DNA of 50,144 nucleotides. Source: Chloroflexota bacterium (lineage in GTDB: Bacteria; Chloroflexota; Anaerolineae; Promineifilales; Promineifilaceae). The stretch lies in NCBI GenBank assembly GCA_024275635.1, contig JAJRYT010000117.1:1-50144 (forward strand). The letters are read 5' to 3'. Below the pieces are notes generated by a model. The model made no database searches and was not told where the DNA came from. It saw only the letters and a program-made list of their open reading frames with translations. Made by a program: the position numbers and the translations under genes. Below are positions 1 through 8,022 of the stretch, in pieces. Within the stretch, counting starts at the first letter, position 1, and each line of letters begins with the position of its first letter.

Positions 1-24
1 CGCTTTGGAGAAGGTATAGGGGAT

Positions 25-63
25 AGGAGATTGGTTCAATTCAGGAGATTGAACCAATCTCCT
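25..63 (-). terminator. Hairpin just after the DUF47 gene
   Basis: A perfect 16-bp inverted repeat (25-40 with 48-63) with a 7-nt loop lies directly downstream of the minus-strand DUF47 stop codon at 66-68. There is no T-tract after it in the direction of transcription, so it could be a factor-dependent or 3'-end stabilising hairpin and not a classical terminator. The arm is also one of the AT-rich palindromes common in the spacers of this window. Confidence 0.55.
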
Positions 64-65
64 GT

Positions 66-701
66 TTAGCTCCATTTCACGACAATATCCATGATGATGT
101 CAGCGGCCATATCGCCCTGGTCGGCTGCGTTTGACAGATGGCGCTGTACTTCGCGCATTTTTAGCATATCCATTACGTGATGCATATCTTCCGGCCCCTG
201 GAACAAGGCGGCCAGGTTGCGCCGATACGCTTTTTCTACCTGGTTTTCCAAGGATTTCATGCGCCGGGCGTGTTCGGCGGCAACGCCAGGATGGTCTAAG
301 AGGCGTTGTAATGCCAGGTGCAGTTCATTGGCCATTTCGAGGAGCATGCTGGCAATTTCTGACACCGCTTCGGAGGCTTCAATCTCAAAAATTTCTAATT
401 CTTCGACGGTATCGTAGACGTAATCAATGAAGTTATCAATCGCCCGCGATAGTGAAAATATATCTTCCCGGTCAATTGGGGTGACGAAGGTCTGTTGTAA
501 TTCATGGACTAAAATTCGCTGTACTTCATCGGCTGCTTTTTCAACCTGGCGTGCCTTGATGCTTTTTTTGTCGCTCTGTTTATTGAAGTAAGCTTGCAGC
601 GCTTCTACACTGGCGATGGCGTATTCGCCTTGCTCGATAAGAAGTTGAATAAAGTTGCTTTGTCGTGGTTTAAGAAATCGCTTTAGCCATTCCATCTGCA
701 T
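66..701 (-). CDS. DUF47 family PhoU-like phosphate transport regulator
   Basis: The 211-residue protein is almost entirely alpha-helical and charged, with the length and pattern of the DUF47/UPF0111 family, relatives of PhoU. It starts MQMEWLKRFLKPRQ, and an AGAGGTG ribosome site precedes the ATG at 701. DUF47 proteins are typically encoded beside PiT phosphate permeases and are thought to modulate them; here the Pit gene lies directly upstream on the same strand (spacer about 180 bp). The protein is cytosolic with no membrane segment. Family assignment is from sequence character and neighbourhood; the molecular action is inferred from the family. Confidence 0.88.
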   Translation of the reverse strand: MQMEWLKRFLKPRQSNFIQLLIEQGEYAIASVEALQAYFNKQSDKKSIKARQVEKAADEVQRILVHELQQTFVTPIDREDIFSLSRAIDNFIDYVYDTVEELEIFEIEASEAVSEIASMLLEMANELHLALQRLLDHPGVAAEHARRMKSLENQVEKAYRRNLAALFQGPEDMHHVMDMLKMREVQRHLSNAADQGDMAADIIMDIVVKWS

Positions 702-785
702 ATTGCACCTCTGTGTAGGGTGGAGATTGAGGGAAAGATAATAACGCTAGTTTTGATCTCCATACCTCTTAAATCTCCGCTTTTC

Positions 786-866
786 CGTAACTACTAACCT
801 CCTCAAAGGTTAGCCTGACGAAATCAACAACCAGTTGTGGACCTCCGGGAGAATGCCTTAGTAGTT
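786..866. repeat. Inverted pair of the CGTAACTACTAA element
   Basis: The spacer between the DUF47 and Pit genes carries CGTAACTACTAA at 786-797 and its near-reverse complement (CTTAGTAGTT) at about 857-866. The same 12-mer recurs at 11371-11382 before mutS and as a variant at about 28355-28366, so it is a dispersed element. Function unknown; nothing else coding is visible in 702-895. Confidence 0.5.
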
Positions 867-895
867 GCTGTTTTTCTTTGTATTTACAACGGCCG

Positions 896-1885
896 TTACT
901 CCCCCAACAACAGCATCAGTGGAAAATAAAAAATCGCGGCCAGGATAGCCGTAATGGGAATGGTTAATACCCAGGCGATTAACATTTCCGACCCCACCTG
1001 CCAGCGCACTTTAGAGAGCCGTTCGGCCGTGCCTGCGCCCATGATGGAAGAACTCATCACCTGGGTAGTGCTGACCGGGCCACCCAGCAGCGCCGCTCCC
1101 AGGATGATGGACGCGCCGGAAATTTGGGAAACAAAGCCATGAACCGGCCTGATTTTATAGATTCTGCCGCCCAATGTTTTGATGAGCCGCCAGCCGCCGG
1201 TTGCTGTGCCTAAAGCAATCATGCCGGCGCTTAAAGCAATAACCCAGGTGGGCACGATAAATTCGTTGAGCGCGCCATCTACGACTAGACCTAATGTGAT
1301 GACGCCCATTGTTTTTTGGGCATCATTTGCGCCGTGGCTCAGAGGCAGGACAACGGCCGTTACCAGCTGTGCCCGCTTAAAAAAATGATTGATGCGCGGG
1401 GTAGCCCCACGAGCCAGGAACAGCGTCAAATTCATCAGCAAATAGCCAAATAAGATGCCCAGAACTGGCGAAATAAACAACGCGACAGATACTTTTATGA
1501 GACCGGAACTTTGAATGGCGTCAAGTCCATCGCCGATAGCAACTGCTCCAACCAGGCCGCCAACCAGAGCATGGGACGAACTTGATGGAATGCCCAGCCA
1601 CCAGGTTATGATATTCCAGATGACCGCTGCCAACATAGCTGCAATGACGACCGGCATTGTCACCTTGTCCGGGTCTGTTAACCCGGTGCCTATTGTCTCG
1701 GCAACAGCGACGCCAAAGATAAATGGCCCGGCAAATTCAGCCGCGGCAACCAGCCACAATATTTTGCGCGGCGACATAGCCCGCGAGGCAATGGGGGTGG
1801 CAACAATATTGGAGCTATCATGAAAACCGTTGAGAAAATCAAATAGCAGGGCGCTAACCAGCAGGATGTAAAAAGCAGGACTCAT
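896..1885 (-). CDS. PiT family inorganic phosphate permease
   Basis: A 329-residue polytopic membrane protein. The N-terminal half has the PiT signature GFHDSSNIVATPIASRAMSPR-like segment (seen as FLNGFHDSSNIVATPIASRA) and the C-terminal half repeats it around LPLSHGANDAQKTMGVI, as in PitA-type low-affinity phosphate:H+ or phosphate:Na+ symporters. I start it at the ATG at 1885 (MSPAFYILL), because the extra 33 codons upstream are encoded by a low-complexity repeat that also lies at the head of the divergent gene. The stop codon TAA falls inside an AACGGCCGTT palindrome (888-897). Pairing with the DUF47 gene downstream supports a phosphate uptake role. Confidence 0.9.
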   Translation of the reverse strand: MSPAFYILLVSALLFDFLNGFHDSSNIVATPIASRAMSPRKILWLVAAAEFAGPFIFGVAVAETIGTGLTDPDKVTMPVVIAAMLAAVIWNIITWWLGIPSSSSHALVGGLVGAVAIGDGLDAIQSSGLIKVSVALFISPVLGILFGYLLMNLTLFLARGATPRINHFFKRAQLVTAVVLPLSHGANDAQKTMGVITLGLVVDGALNEFIVPTWVIALSAGMIALGTATGGWRLIKTLGGRIYKIRPVHGFVSQISGASIILGAALLGGPVSTTQVMSSSIMGAGTAERLSKVRWQVGSEMLIAWVLTIPITAILAAIFYFPLMLLLGE

Positions 1886-1935
1886 ATACCATTCCGTTAA
1901 CAAATTGTTAATAAAAAGAGCATAAGTATAGTAGC

Positions 1936-2000
1936 GGAGCGGCAAAGTGGCAAAGGAATGGAGCGGCAAAGTGGCCGGGGGCAACGTGGCAAAGTGACAG
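1936..2000. repeat. GGCAAAGT-type short repeats in a divergent spacer
   Basis: The divergent promoter region contains several copies of a GCGGCAAAGTGG-like unit at 7-8-bp spacing. It resembles the other short-period repeats in this window and is why the earliest ATG (1958) for the plus-strand gene is doubted. Confidence 0.5.
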
Positions 2001-2011
2001 AGTCGGGTAAA

Positions 2012-5000
2012 ATGGGGCGGATGGAGAGTTTATCTGGTTCACGCAGGGTACGTTTTGCGGTTCATGTTTTATCTTTTTTGCTGCTTTTCCTGGGAGGATT
2101 GGCCGCAGCGCGCCTATCGTTCGAGTTATTTTTCCCGCGCTTTCTGGGGTTGGGACGGCCGTTCCCGGCCATCGCCATCGCCCTGTTCATTGCCATCATC
2201 AGCTTAACTTTGTGGTCCCGTTTTACCTGCTTCCCCCTCCACCCGCTCACCTTGTCTCCCCTGCTCCTCAACCTCCTTTATCTGTTCGATCCGACTGTAG
2301 ACCTGGTACGAAGCCGGCTAATTTTTGCGGCGTCGCTGTGGGTAACGGCCGTCTTGCTAACCCAGACGAACAGCAAGCGACAAGCGGCAAACGGCAAGCG
2401 GCGCGACAGTCTCTTGTTGTTGGCGGCGCTGCTGCCGGTTTATTGGCTGACCATGCCGCATACTGTCGGCCGCGCTGATACGTTCGAGTTTCAAGTTGTC
2501 GCCCCGCAGTTGGGCATCGCCCACCCAACCGGCTACCCGCTTTACCTGCTGTTGGGCAAATTATTCACGCTGGTCCCAGTGGGGCCGGCGGCGTGGCGGT
2601 TGAATGTGGCAACGGCCGTTTACGCCCTTGCCGCCATTACCCTCCTCTATCTATTCGGACGGCGCTTGCTGGGCCAACCGCTCCCCGCCCTGCTCGGCGC
2701 TGTCGCCCTGGGCCTGACCCCCACCTTCTGGAGCCAGGCCATCGAAGCCGAAGTGTACAGTCTGCACGCGCTCATCATTACGGCGGCGTTGTACATGATG
2801 TTAAAGATTGATGATTTAAGATTGAAGATTGACCACTCTCCAATCTCCAGTCATCAATCACCAATCATCACTCTTTCTTTGCTCCTTTTCCTCATCGGCC
2901 TCGGTTTCACCAACCACCTCACCACTATCTTCCTGCTCCCCCCCACCATCCTGATCGTCCTCCTCACCCACCGCCACAATCTAAAATCTTTAATCTTCAA
3001 TCATCACTCATTATTCAAACTCGCCGCCGCTTTCCTCAGCCCCCTCCTTCTTTACACCTACCTGCCCATCCGCTGGCGGGTTGTCAATGGCGAGGCTATG
3101 GGGTTTGGCCGATTTGTGGATTGGGTGATTGGCGGCCGTTTCCAGGGGGCTTGGCAATGGCGGGCCTGGCTTGACGACCCCACCCGCTACAAAGTCGTCG
3201 GCCGTCTATTCCTCGACAATTGGGGCTGGATTAACCTGAGCATTGCCCTCATTGGCCTCGTCTACCTGTTCGCCAAACGATGGCGAATGGGGCTGATTTT
3301 ACTTGTCGCCTGGCTCGGCTATGTCTTCTACAACCTCAACTATTACGTGCCTGATTTGGCCGTCTTCCTCATCCCGGCCCAGATGGTGACAGCGGTTTGG
3401 TGGATGGGGGGGGTAACGGCCGTATTAAAAATTAATGATTGGAGATTAAAGATTAACGATTGGAAACCCAACGCCAATCATCAATCATTAATCATTAATC
3501 TCCTCCTCCTCCCTACCCTCCTCCTCGCCGTCGCCAACTGGCCGCAAATCAACCGTTCCCAGGACGATGGCCTGACCGCATGGGGAAATGGCGTCCTGTC
3601 CATGCCTCTGGCCGAAAACGCGGCTATCCTGGCCGACAGCGAAAAAATCGCGCCGCTTTATTACTTGCAGCAAGCGGAAGGCATTCGCCCTGATTTGGAC
3701 ATCATGGTTTTACCTGATGAAACCGCCTATCGCGCCGAACTGGACGGCCGTATCGCTGCCGGACAAACTGTTTACCTGGCCCGTTTCCTGCCGGGATTGG
3801 AGAGCATCTACCATCTGCGCTCGGTTGGCCCATTGACAGAAGTTAGCACGCAGCCGATGACTGAACTGCCACCTTCGGCCATCCCCGTGGAACTCGATTT
3901 TGGCAGCGCCCAACTCATTGGCTACGAATTAGAAATAAATGCGACGATTGATGCAGCGAGTACGGCCGTTACCCTGTATTGGCGAACCAACAACCAACAA
4001 CCAGTAACCAACAACCAGTATCTCTACATCCGCTGGGCAGAGAAATCCGTGATTGACAGCCAACACCCGGCCAACAATTACTATCCCATCCTGGCCTGGG
4101 ACAACGGCGAAATTGTGTCCGATTATCACCTCCTGCCTCGCCCCATCCTGAACGCGCCGCAAGATTTTGACTTGGAAGCGGCATGGGGACTGCCCTTTAC
4201 GTCGCCTGATGAACTGAATTGGCAAACAGTAACGGCCGTTACCCTACCGCCAACTGCCTCTTTGCCAGAAGCGCAGCCATACCGCGCTCAAATTGGGGAT
4301 TTTTCCCTCACTGCCGCCCAATTCCCAATTCACATCCGCCCGCAGCAGAATTTGCCAGTTACATTAGAAGGTTACGGATCACCCCTTATCTCCGTTAGAC
4401 TTTCACAACAGCGGCCGGAGAGCAGCCTATTCCTGGGGGGACGCTGGTTTACAAGATTCAAGCAGCATTACATCGTCAGTAAAGAAATAGAAACAGATGT
4501 GGGCAACGGCCGTTATTACCTCATTGTTTCGCCAAGAGCAGATATTTCAAACTGCGGCTGGTTTTCATCCTCTGTAAATGGCTGCCTCCTCGGCGAAGTC
4601 GAAATCAGCGGCGTTCCCTTGCCAGAAGGCGCAACCAACTACGAAGACAAAATCGCCCTCCTATCCCTCGATCTACTCCAAACCAGCCTCCAGCCCTGCG
4701 GCCAACTCCCCCTCACCCTCACCTGGCAAAGCCTGGCTCCCATCAGCCAGGATTACACCGTCTTCATCCAAATCCTCGACGCCAACGACCAGATCATCGG
4801 CCAGGTAGACGCCTGGCCTCGGCAAGGAACCCTGCCCACCAGCCAATGGACGCCCGGCCAAACCATCCAAGACCCCTACCTCATCCAGCTTAACGACGAC
4901 CTGCCGCCCGGCCAATATCGGTTACAAGTTGGCTGGTACCTGCTCGCCACCCTGCGCCGCCTGCCCGTCCTCAACCAGGACGGCGCCCCCATAGACGACA

Positions 5001-5032
5001 AACTACTTGTGTCAGGATTAGTTGTGCCCTAA
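2012..5032 (+). CDS. DUF2723 family membrane glycosyltransferase-like protein
   Basis: A protein of about 1006 residues. The N-terminal half is highly hydrophobic with many membrane segments and the DUF2723 signature region: GRADTFEFQVVAPQLGIAHP at residues about 158-177, followed by TGYPLYLLLGKL and the second-loop segment about EAEVYSLHALI. DUF2723 proteins resemble protein O-mannosyltransferases (GT-C fold), with an Asp in the first periplasmic loop; D in RADTFE fits. The C-terminal third is soluble, probably extracellular and beta-rich. The start is uncertain: ATGs at 1958, 2012 and 2021 are possible and none has a strong ribosome site. At least five 7-bp-period repeats lie in frame (2373-2400, 2797-2873, 2978-3017, 3424-3507, 3985-4019). 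They encode polar stretches such as LKIDDLRLKID in loops between membrane segments. The stop is one nucleotide before the next ATG, so the two genes are probably co-transcribed. Substrate unknown. Confidence 0.82.
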   Translation: MGRMESLSGSRRVRFAVHVLSFLLLFLGGLAAARLSFELFFPRFLGLGRPFPAIAIALFIAIISLTLWSRFTCFPLHPLTLSPLLLNLLYLFDPTVDLVRSRLIFAASLWVTAVLLTQTNSKRQAANGKRRDSLLLLAALLPVYWLTMPHTVGRADTFEFQVVAPQLGIAHPTGYPLYLLLGKLFTLVPVGPAAWRLNVATAVYALAAITLLYLFGRRLLGQPLPALLGAVALGLTPTFWSQAIEAEVYSLHALIITAALYMMLKIDDLRLKIDHSPISSHQSPIITLSLLLFLIGLGFTNHLTTIFLLPPTILIVLLTHRHNLKSLIFNHHSLFKLAAAFLSPLLLYTYLPIRWRVVNGEAMGFGRFVDWVIGGRFQGAWQWRAWLDDPTRYKVVGRLFLDNWGWINLSIALIGLVYLFAKRWRMGLILLVAWLGYVFYNLNYYVPDLAVFLIPAQMVTAVWWMGGVTAVLKINDWRLKINDWKPNANHQSLIINLLLLPTLLLAVANWPQINRSQDDGLTAWGNGVLSMPLAENAAILADSEKIAPLYYLQQAEGIRPDLDIMVLPDETAYRAELDGRIAAGQTVYLARFLPGLESIYHLRSVGPLTEVSTQPMTELPPSAIPVELDFGSAQLIGYELEINATIDAASTAVTLYWRTNNQQPVTNNQYLYIRWAEKSVIDSQHPANNYYPILAWDNGEIVSDYHLLPRPILNAPQDFDLEAAWGLPFTSPDELNWQTVTAVTLPPTASLPEAQPYRAQIGDFSLTAAQFPIHIRPQQNLPVTLEGYGSPLISVRLSQQRPESSLFLGGRWFTRFKQHYIVSKEIETDVGNGRYYLIVSPRADISNCGWFSSSVNGCLLGEVEISGVPLPEGATNYEDKIALLSLDLLQTSLQPCGQLPLTLTWQSLAPISQDYTVFIQILDANDQIIGQVDAWPRQGTLPTSQWTPGQTIQDPYLIQLNDDLPPGQYRLQVGWYLLATLRRLPVLNQDGAPIDDKLLVSGLVVP
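2373..2400 (+). repeat. Heptad repeat GCAAGCG x4 inside the DUF2723 gene
   Basis: Four 7-bp units (GCAAGCG, ACAAGCG, GCAAACG, GCAAGCG) run in frame and encode a basic, Gln/Lys/Arg-rich stretch (SKRQAANGKRR) between membrane segments. Confidence 0.75.
2797..2873 (+). repeat. GATTGAT/AAGATTG palindromic repeat inside the DUF2723 gene
   Basis: An imperfect inverted repeat: left arm of AAGATTGATGATT-type heptads, right arm of AATCATCAATC-type heptads. It is in frame and read as LKIDDLRLKID then SHQSPIIT, after a predicted membrane helix. Confidence 0.8.
2978..3017 (+). repeat. Half-element of the AT-rich heptad repeat in the DUF2723 gene
   Basis: One arm of the same family (AATCTTTAATCTTCAATCATCA-like, with 7-bp spacing) is read in frame as LKSLIFNHHSLF. 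Confidence 0.55.
3424..3507 (+). repeat. Second full AT-rich palindromic repeat inside the DUF2723 gene
   Basis: Left arm of GATTGGAGATTAAAG-type heptads and right arm of AATCATCAATCATTAATC-type heptads flank a short GC-richer centre. The element is in frame (LKINDWRLKINDW then NHQSLIINL) and lies between two predicted membrane helices. Confidence 0.8.
3985..4019 (+). repeat. Heptad repeat AACCAAC/AACCAGT x5
   Basis: Five consecutive 7-bp units (AACCAAC, AACCAAC, AACCAGT, AACCAAC, AACCAGT) are translated in frame as a Asn/Gln-rich tract TNNQQPVTNNQ in the soluble domain. Confidence 0.8.
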
Positions 5033-5033
5033 A

Positions 5034-6107
5034 ATGTTAATCATGAAATGGAGCCTGCCTAAAAAACTGCAACGCTCAACGCGATGGCGCAACATTCGGG
5101 CCAGTTGGCGCGACACCTTGCTCCTGCTCCGCGAATTCGCCTGGCCCCTGTTCTTGTTCACGCTGGCGATGGTTGGCGGCGGACTGCTGTACCATGCCCT
5201 GTCCAACTTTGCTGGGCATCCCGTCAACAGCAGAACCGAATCCGTCTACTTGATGTTGTCGCTCACCTTTCTGCAGCCGCTGGGCGACTTTCCAACCGAA
5301 TGGTATTTGCAAATCTTCTACTTTCTCATGCCCCTCATCGGCATCAGCATTTTGGCCCAGGGGCTGGCTGAATTTGGCGTGCTTTTTTTCAACCGGCGCG
5401 CGCGCAGCAAGGAGTGGGATATGGCCGTTGCTTCCACATTTAACAATCACGTCATCCTCATCGGTTTAGGTCATCTTGGCTTCCGGGTGATGGAAAACCT
5501 CCACGAACTCCATCAAGAGATTGTCATTATTGAACTTAACCCCAATGCCGATTTGGTAGCCCAGGCCAAAGCATTGGGCGTACCTGTTGTGCAAGATGAC
5601 GGCAAACGCGAAGAGGCGCTGGAAGGCGCCGGGATTCGCAAGGCGCGCACCATCGTCCTCTGCACCCAAAATGACAGCATGAATTTGCAAATCGCCTTCA
5701 AAGCCCGCCGCCTCAATCCAAATATTCGCGTGGTCGCTCGTATTTTCGACGATGAGTTTGCCTGGGCGATGCGCGAACAATTTGGCTTCCAAACGATGAG
5801 CGCCACGGGGATGGCCGGGCCAACATTTGCCGCCGCCGCCGCCGGTGTGGATATCACCCGCCCCATCACAGTGGAAGGGGAAACATTCAGCCTGGCCCGG
5901 CTCGACGTCGCCCCTGAATCAAACTTGATCGGCTGCTCAACGTCTGAAATTGAGCAAAAGTATGATGTCAGTGTGGTCTTACTGCGGCACGACGGCGAAT
6001 CTGACTTTCATCCGGCTGGCGACAAATGTCTGGCGGCTCAAGATGTGTTGGGGGTGTTAGCCGGGCCGGGCCAAATCAGCCGGTTGGTGGCGGATAATCA
6101 GGGATGA
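5034..6107 (+). CDS. K+-channel/TrkA-like protein with RCK domains and degenerate pore
   Basis: A 357-residue protein with the two-helix channel plus RCK layout. Membrane helices lie near residues 27-55 and 85-110 with a re-entrant region between them. Then comes an RCK_N Rossmann domain with GLGHLG at about 144-149, an acidic end of beta-2 (IIELNP), and an RCK_C domain in the last 90 residues. The pore region reads LTFLQPLGDFP where Ion_trans_2 channels have TVGYGD, so only the GD-x-P part is kept. It may be a non-selective or non-conducting relative, or a ligand-gated regulator. The chosen ATG (5034) is one nucleotide after the previous stop; 5043 is also possible. Last codon and stop lie in a GGATGAG heptad repeat. 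Confidence 0.8.
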   Translation: MLIMKWSLPKKLQRSTRWRNIRASWRDTLLLLREFAWPLFLFTLAMVGGGLLYHALSNFAGHPVNSRTESVYLMLSLTFLQPLGDFPTEWYLQIFYFLMPLIGISILAQGLAEFGVLFFNRRARSKEWDMAVASTFNNHVILIGLGHLGFRVMENLHELHQEIVIIELNPNADLVAQAKALGVPVVQDDGKREEALEGAGIRKARTIVLCTQNDSMNLQIAFKARRLNPNIRVVARIFDDEFAWAMREQFGFQTMSATGMAGPTFAAAAAGVDITRPITVEGETFSLARLDVAPESNLIGCSTSEIEQKYDVSVVLLRHDGESDFHPAGDKCLAAQDVLGVLAGPGQISRLVADNQG

Positions 6108-6129
6108 GGGATGAGGGGTGAGGACTGAG
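6102..6129 (+). repeat. Heptad repeat GGATGAG x4
   Basis: Four 7-bp units (GGATGAG, GGATGAG, GGGTGAG, GACTGAG) begin within the last two codons of the RCK protein and supply its TGA stop. The rest of 6130-6235 holds no gene. Confidence 0.75.
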
Positions 6130-6235
6130 TTACTCGCCACTCAATGTTATTAAGTTAAGGTTCTTTCGCCCTATTCAGGCAACTACGGATACAAGTAAGG
6201 AACGGATAATACACGCTTGCAAACTCTTTACCCCC

Positions 6236-6264
6236 TTGCAATTTACTCAGTTTTGTTGTATTAT
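6236..6264 (+). promoter_or_regulatory. Probable sigma-70 promoter of the min operon
   Basis: TTGCAA at 6236-6241, a 17-bp spacer and TATTAT at 6259-6264 make a good housekeeping promoter about 130 bp upstream of minC. A 12-bp direct repeat AGTTTTGTTGTA occurs at 6249-6260 (in the spacer and -10) and again at 6275-6286, 26 bp apart, and could be a regulator site. Confidence 0.55.
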
Positions 6265-6394
6265 TTCAACAATTAGTTTTGTTGTAATGTCCCGCATGGG
6301 CCGTATCCTGTACTGGACTCACGAATAATTCCACAAAAACAGTTGATTCGTACAACGTGCCCGCTGGAGTTGCGACTTGTATAGGTATCGGCCG

Positions 6395-7120
6395 ATGATA
6401 AATCAAGACAACCGGCGACAAATTAATGTGAAGGGCATTCGTGACGGCTTGTTGATTACGCTTGGCAATGCGGCTTACGACGACATGTTGCAGGATTTAA
6501 CGGCCGAATTGACGCAAAAGCAAGCTTTTTTACAAGGCAGCCGGGTGGTGATTGAGGCCGGAAAACGGCCGTTTTCCGCCACCCAACTGGCCAGAGTTCA
6601 GGAACAATTTACCCGGCATGACCTGGAATTATGGGCCGTCTTGGCCGAGCGGGAAGAGACGCGGGCGGCCGCCCGTAAACTGGGTCTGGCCACCCGTCTG
6701 CCCGGCAGCCAGACCGATTTAGACGGCAACGCCTTGCCCGCTTCCAGCCATAAATCGGCGGCTGATGCGGCCACGGCCGTTCCCGTTCACGGCGGTCTGC
6801 TGTTAAAAGAAACCGTGCGGTCAGGCCGATCAATCTATCATGAAGGACATATCGTCATTATCGGCGATGTGAACCCCGGCGCTGAGATTGTTGCCGGGGG
6901 CGATGTTGTTGTATGGGGCAGATTACGCGGTTTGGTACATGCTTGGGCATTGGGGGATGAAACGGCCGTTATCTGCGCCCTCGCCCTCAACCCCACCCAC
7001 CTCCGCATCGCCGACCAGATCGCCATCCCGCCTGACGACAATAACGGCAATCCAGCGCCCGAACAAGCAATGATTCGGGAGGGGCAAATCATCGCCTTGC
7101 CCTGGCAGCCAAGAAACTGA
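6395..7120 (+). CDS. minC: Septum site-determining protein MinC
   Basis: MinC blocks FtsZ assembly away from midcell when recruited to the membrane by MinD. The 241-residue protein has an N-terminal FtsZ-interacting domain (about 1-110), a variable linker carrying the ACGGCCGT octamer (ATAVP), and a C-terminal MinC beta-helix domain (about 140-215) with the typical run of HIVIIGDVNPGAEIVAGGD and GxLRGxVHAW. The start is the ATG at 6395 (MINQDNRRQ); an upstream TTG at 6377 would add six residues. It is first in minC-minD-minE-rodA. Confidence 0.93.
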   Translation: MINQDNRRQINVKGIRDGLLITLGNAAYDDMLQDLTAELTQKQAFLQGSRVVIEAGKRPFSATQLARVQEQFTRHDLELWAVLAEREETRAAARKLGLATRLPGSQTDLDGNALPASSHKSAADAATAVPVHGGLLLKETVRSGRSIYHEGHIVIIGDVNPGAEIVAGGDVVVWGRLRGLVHAWALGDETAVICALALNPTHLRIADQIAIPPDDNNGNPAPEQAMIREGQIIALPWQPRN

Positions 7121-7133
7121 TTGATTAAATTGA

Positions 7134-7181
7134 ATGATTAAAGATTGATGATTTAACGTTAAATCATCAATCTTTAATCAT
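7134..7181. repeat. 48-bp perfect palindrome between minC and minD
   Basis: Every base from 7134 to 7157 pairs with 7158 to 7181, around the centre AACGTT. The arms are GATTAAA/GATTGAT heptads, the same unit found inside mutS, queG and the DUF2723 gene; further imperfect copies continue to about 7196. It would form a very stable hairpin in the min mRNA, ending about 15 nt before the minD ribosome site (AAGGAG). Confidence 0.9.
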
Positions 7182-7208
7182 CAATCCTCAATCTTCAAGG
7201 AGAACCTG

Positions 7209-8012
7209 ATGAGCGGAAAAGTCATCACCATCACATCCGGCAAAGGCGGCGTGGGCAAAACAACCCTCACCGCCAATATCGCCGCGGCGCTGGCTAGAAG
7301 CGGCAAAAAAGTCGTCGCCATTGATGCCGACATTGGTTTGCGTAATTTAGACGTGGTTATGGGACTGGAAAACCGCATCGTCTACGACCTGGTAGATATC
7401 ATTGAGGGGCGCTGCCGCCTGCGCCAGGCGATGATCAAAGATAAACGCCAGCCGGAACTGTACCTTATCCCGGCAGCGCAAACGCGCGACAAAATGGCCG
7501 TCAGCCCCACCGACATGATCCTGGTCTGCGATCAGCTGCGCCAGGAGATGGATTACGTCGTCATTGATTCTCCGGCCGGGATTGAGCGCGGTTTCCGCAA
7601 TGCCATCGCCCCGGCTGACCAGGTTTTGATCGTCACCAACCCGGAGGTATCGGCCGTGCGCGACGCTGACCGTATCATCGGCCTCATCGAAGCGGAGGAG
7701 AAAGGGCCAGGCAAGCTCATTGTCAATCGGCTCAAGCCGGAGATGGTGGCCCGCGGCGACATGATTTCGGTGGAGGATATTCTGGATATTTTGGCGATTG
7801 AATTAGTCGGCGTGATTCCGGAAGATGAATCCATTCTCATTTCTACCAACCAGGGGCTGCCAGTGGTAATGACCGGCGCCAACGGTTCCAGCGCCGGCCA
7901 GGCATTCACAAACGTGGCCCGGCGCATTGAAGGCCAGAAGATACCGTTCTTGGATTTGACCGCCAAGGGCAGTTTGTTGGATCGGATGCGTGGCTGGGTG
8001 AACGGCCGTTAA
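7209..8012 (+). CDS. minD: Septum site-determining ATPase MinD
   Basis: A 267-residue ParA/MinD ATPase that binds the membrane in its ATP form and recruits MinC. It has the deviant Walker A SGKGGVGKTTLTANIA at residues 10-25, Walker A' DADIGLRNLD at about 40, and switch region VIDSPAGIERGF at about 117. The C-terminal amphipathic membrane-targeting helix is LLDRMRGWV. An AAGGAG site lies 6 nt before the ATG. The stop TAA lies inside an AACGGCCGTT palindrome at 8001-8010, which gives the C-terminal Asn-Gly-Arg. minE follows 10 bp later. Confidence 0.96.
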   Translation: MSGKVITITSGKGGVGKTTLTANIAAALARSGKKVVAIDADIGLRNLDVVMGLENRIVYDLVDIIEGRCRLRQAMIKDKRQPELYLIPAAQTRDKMAVSPTDMILVCDQLRQEMDYVVIDSPAGIERGFRNAIAPADQVLIVTNPEVSAVRDADRIIGLIEAEEKGPGKLIVNRLKPEMVARGDMISVEDILDILAIELVGVIPEDESILISTNQGLPVVMTGANGSSAGQAFTNVARRIEGQKIPFLDLTAKGSLLDRMRGWVNGR

Positions 8013-8022
8013 GGAGTGCATA

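Noticed and set aside
131..430. Plus-strand ORFs of 66-99 codons opposite the DUF47 gene
   Set aside because: They are antisense shadows with no ribosome site and no recognisable protein character.
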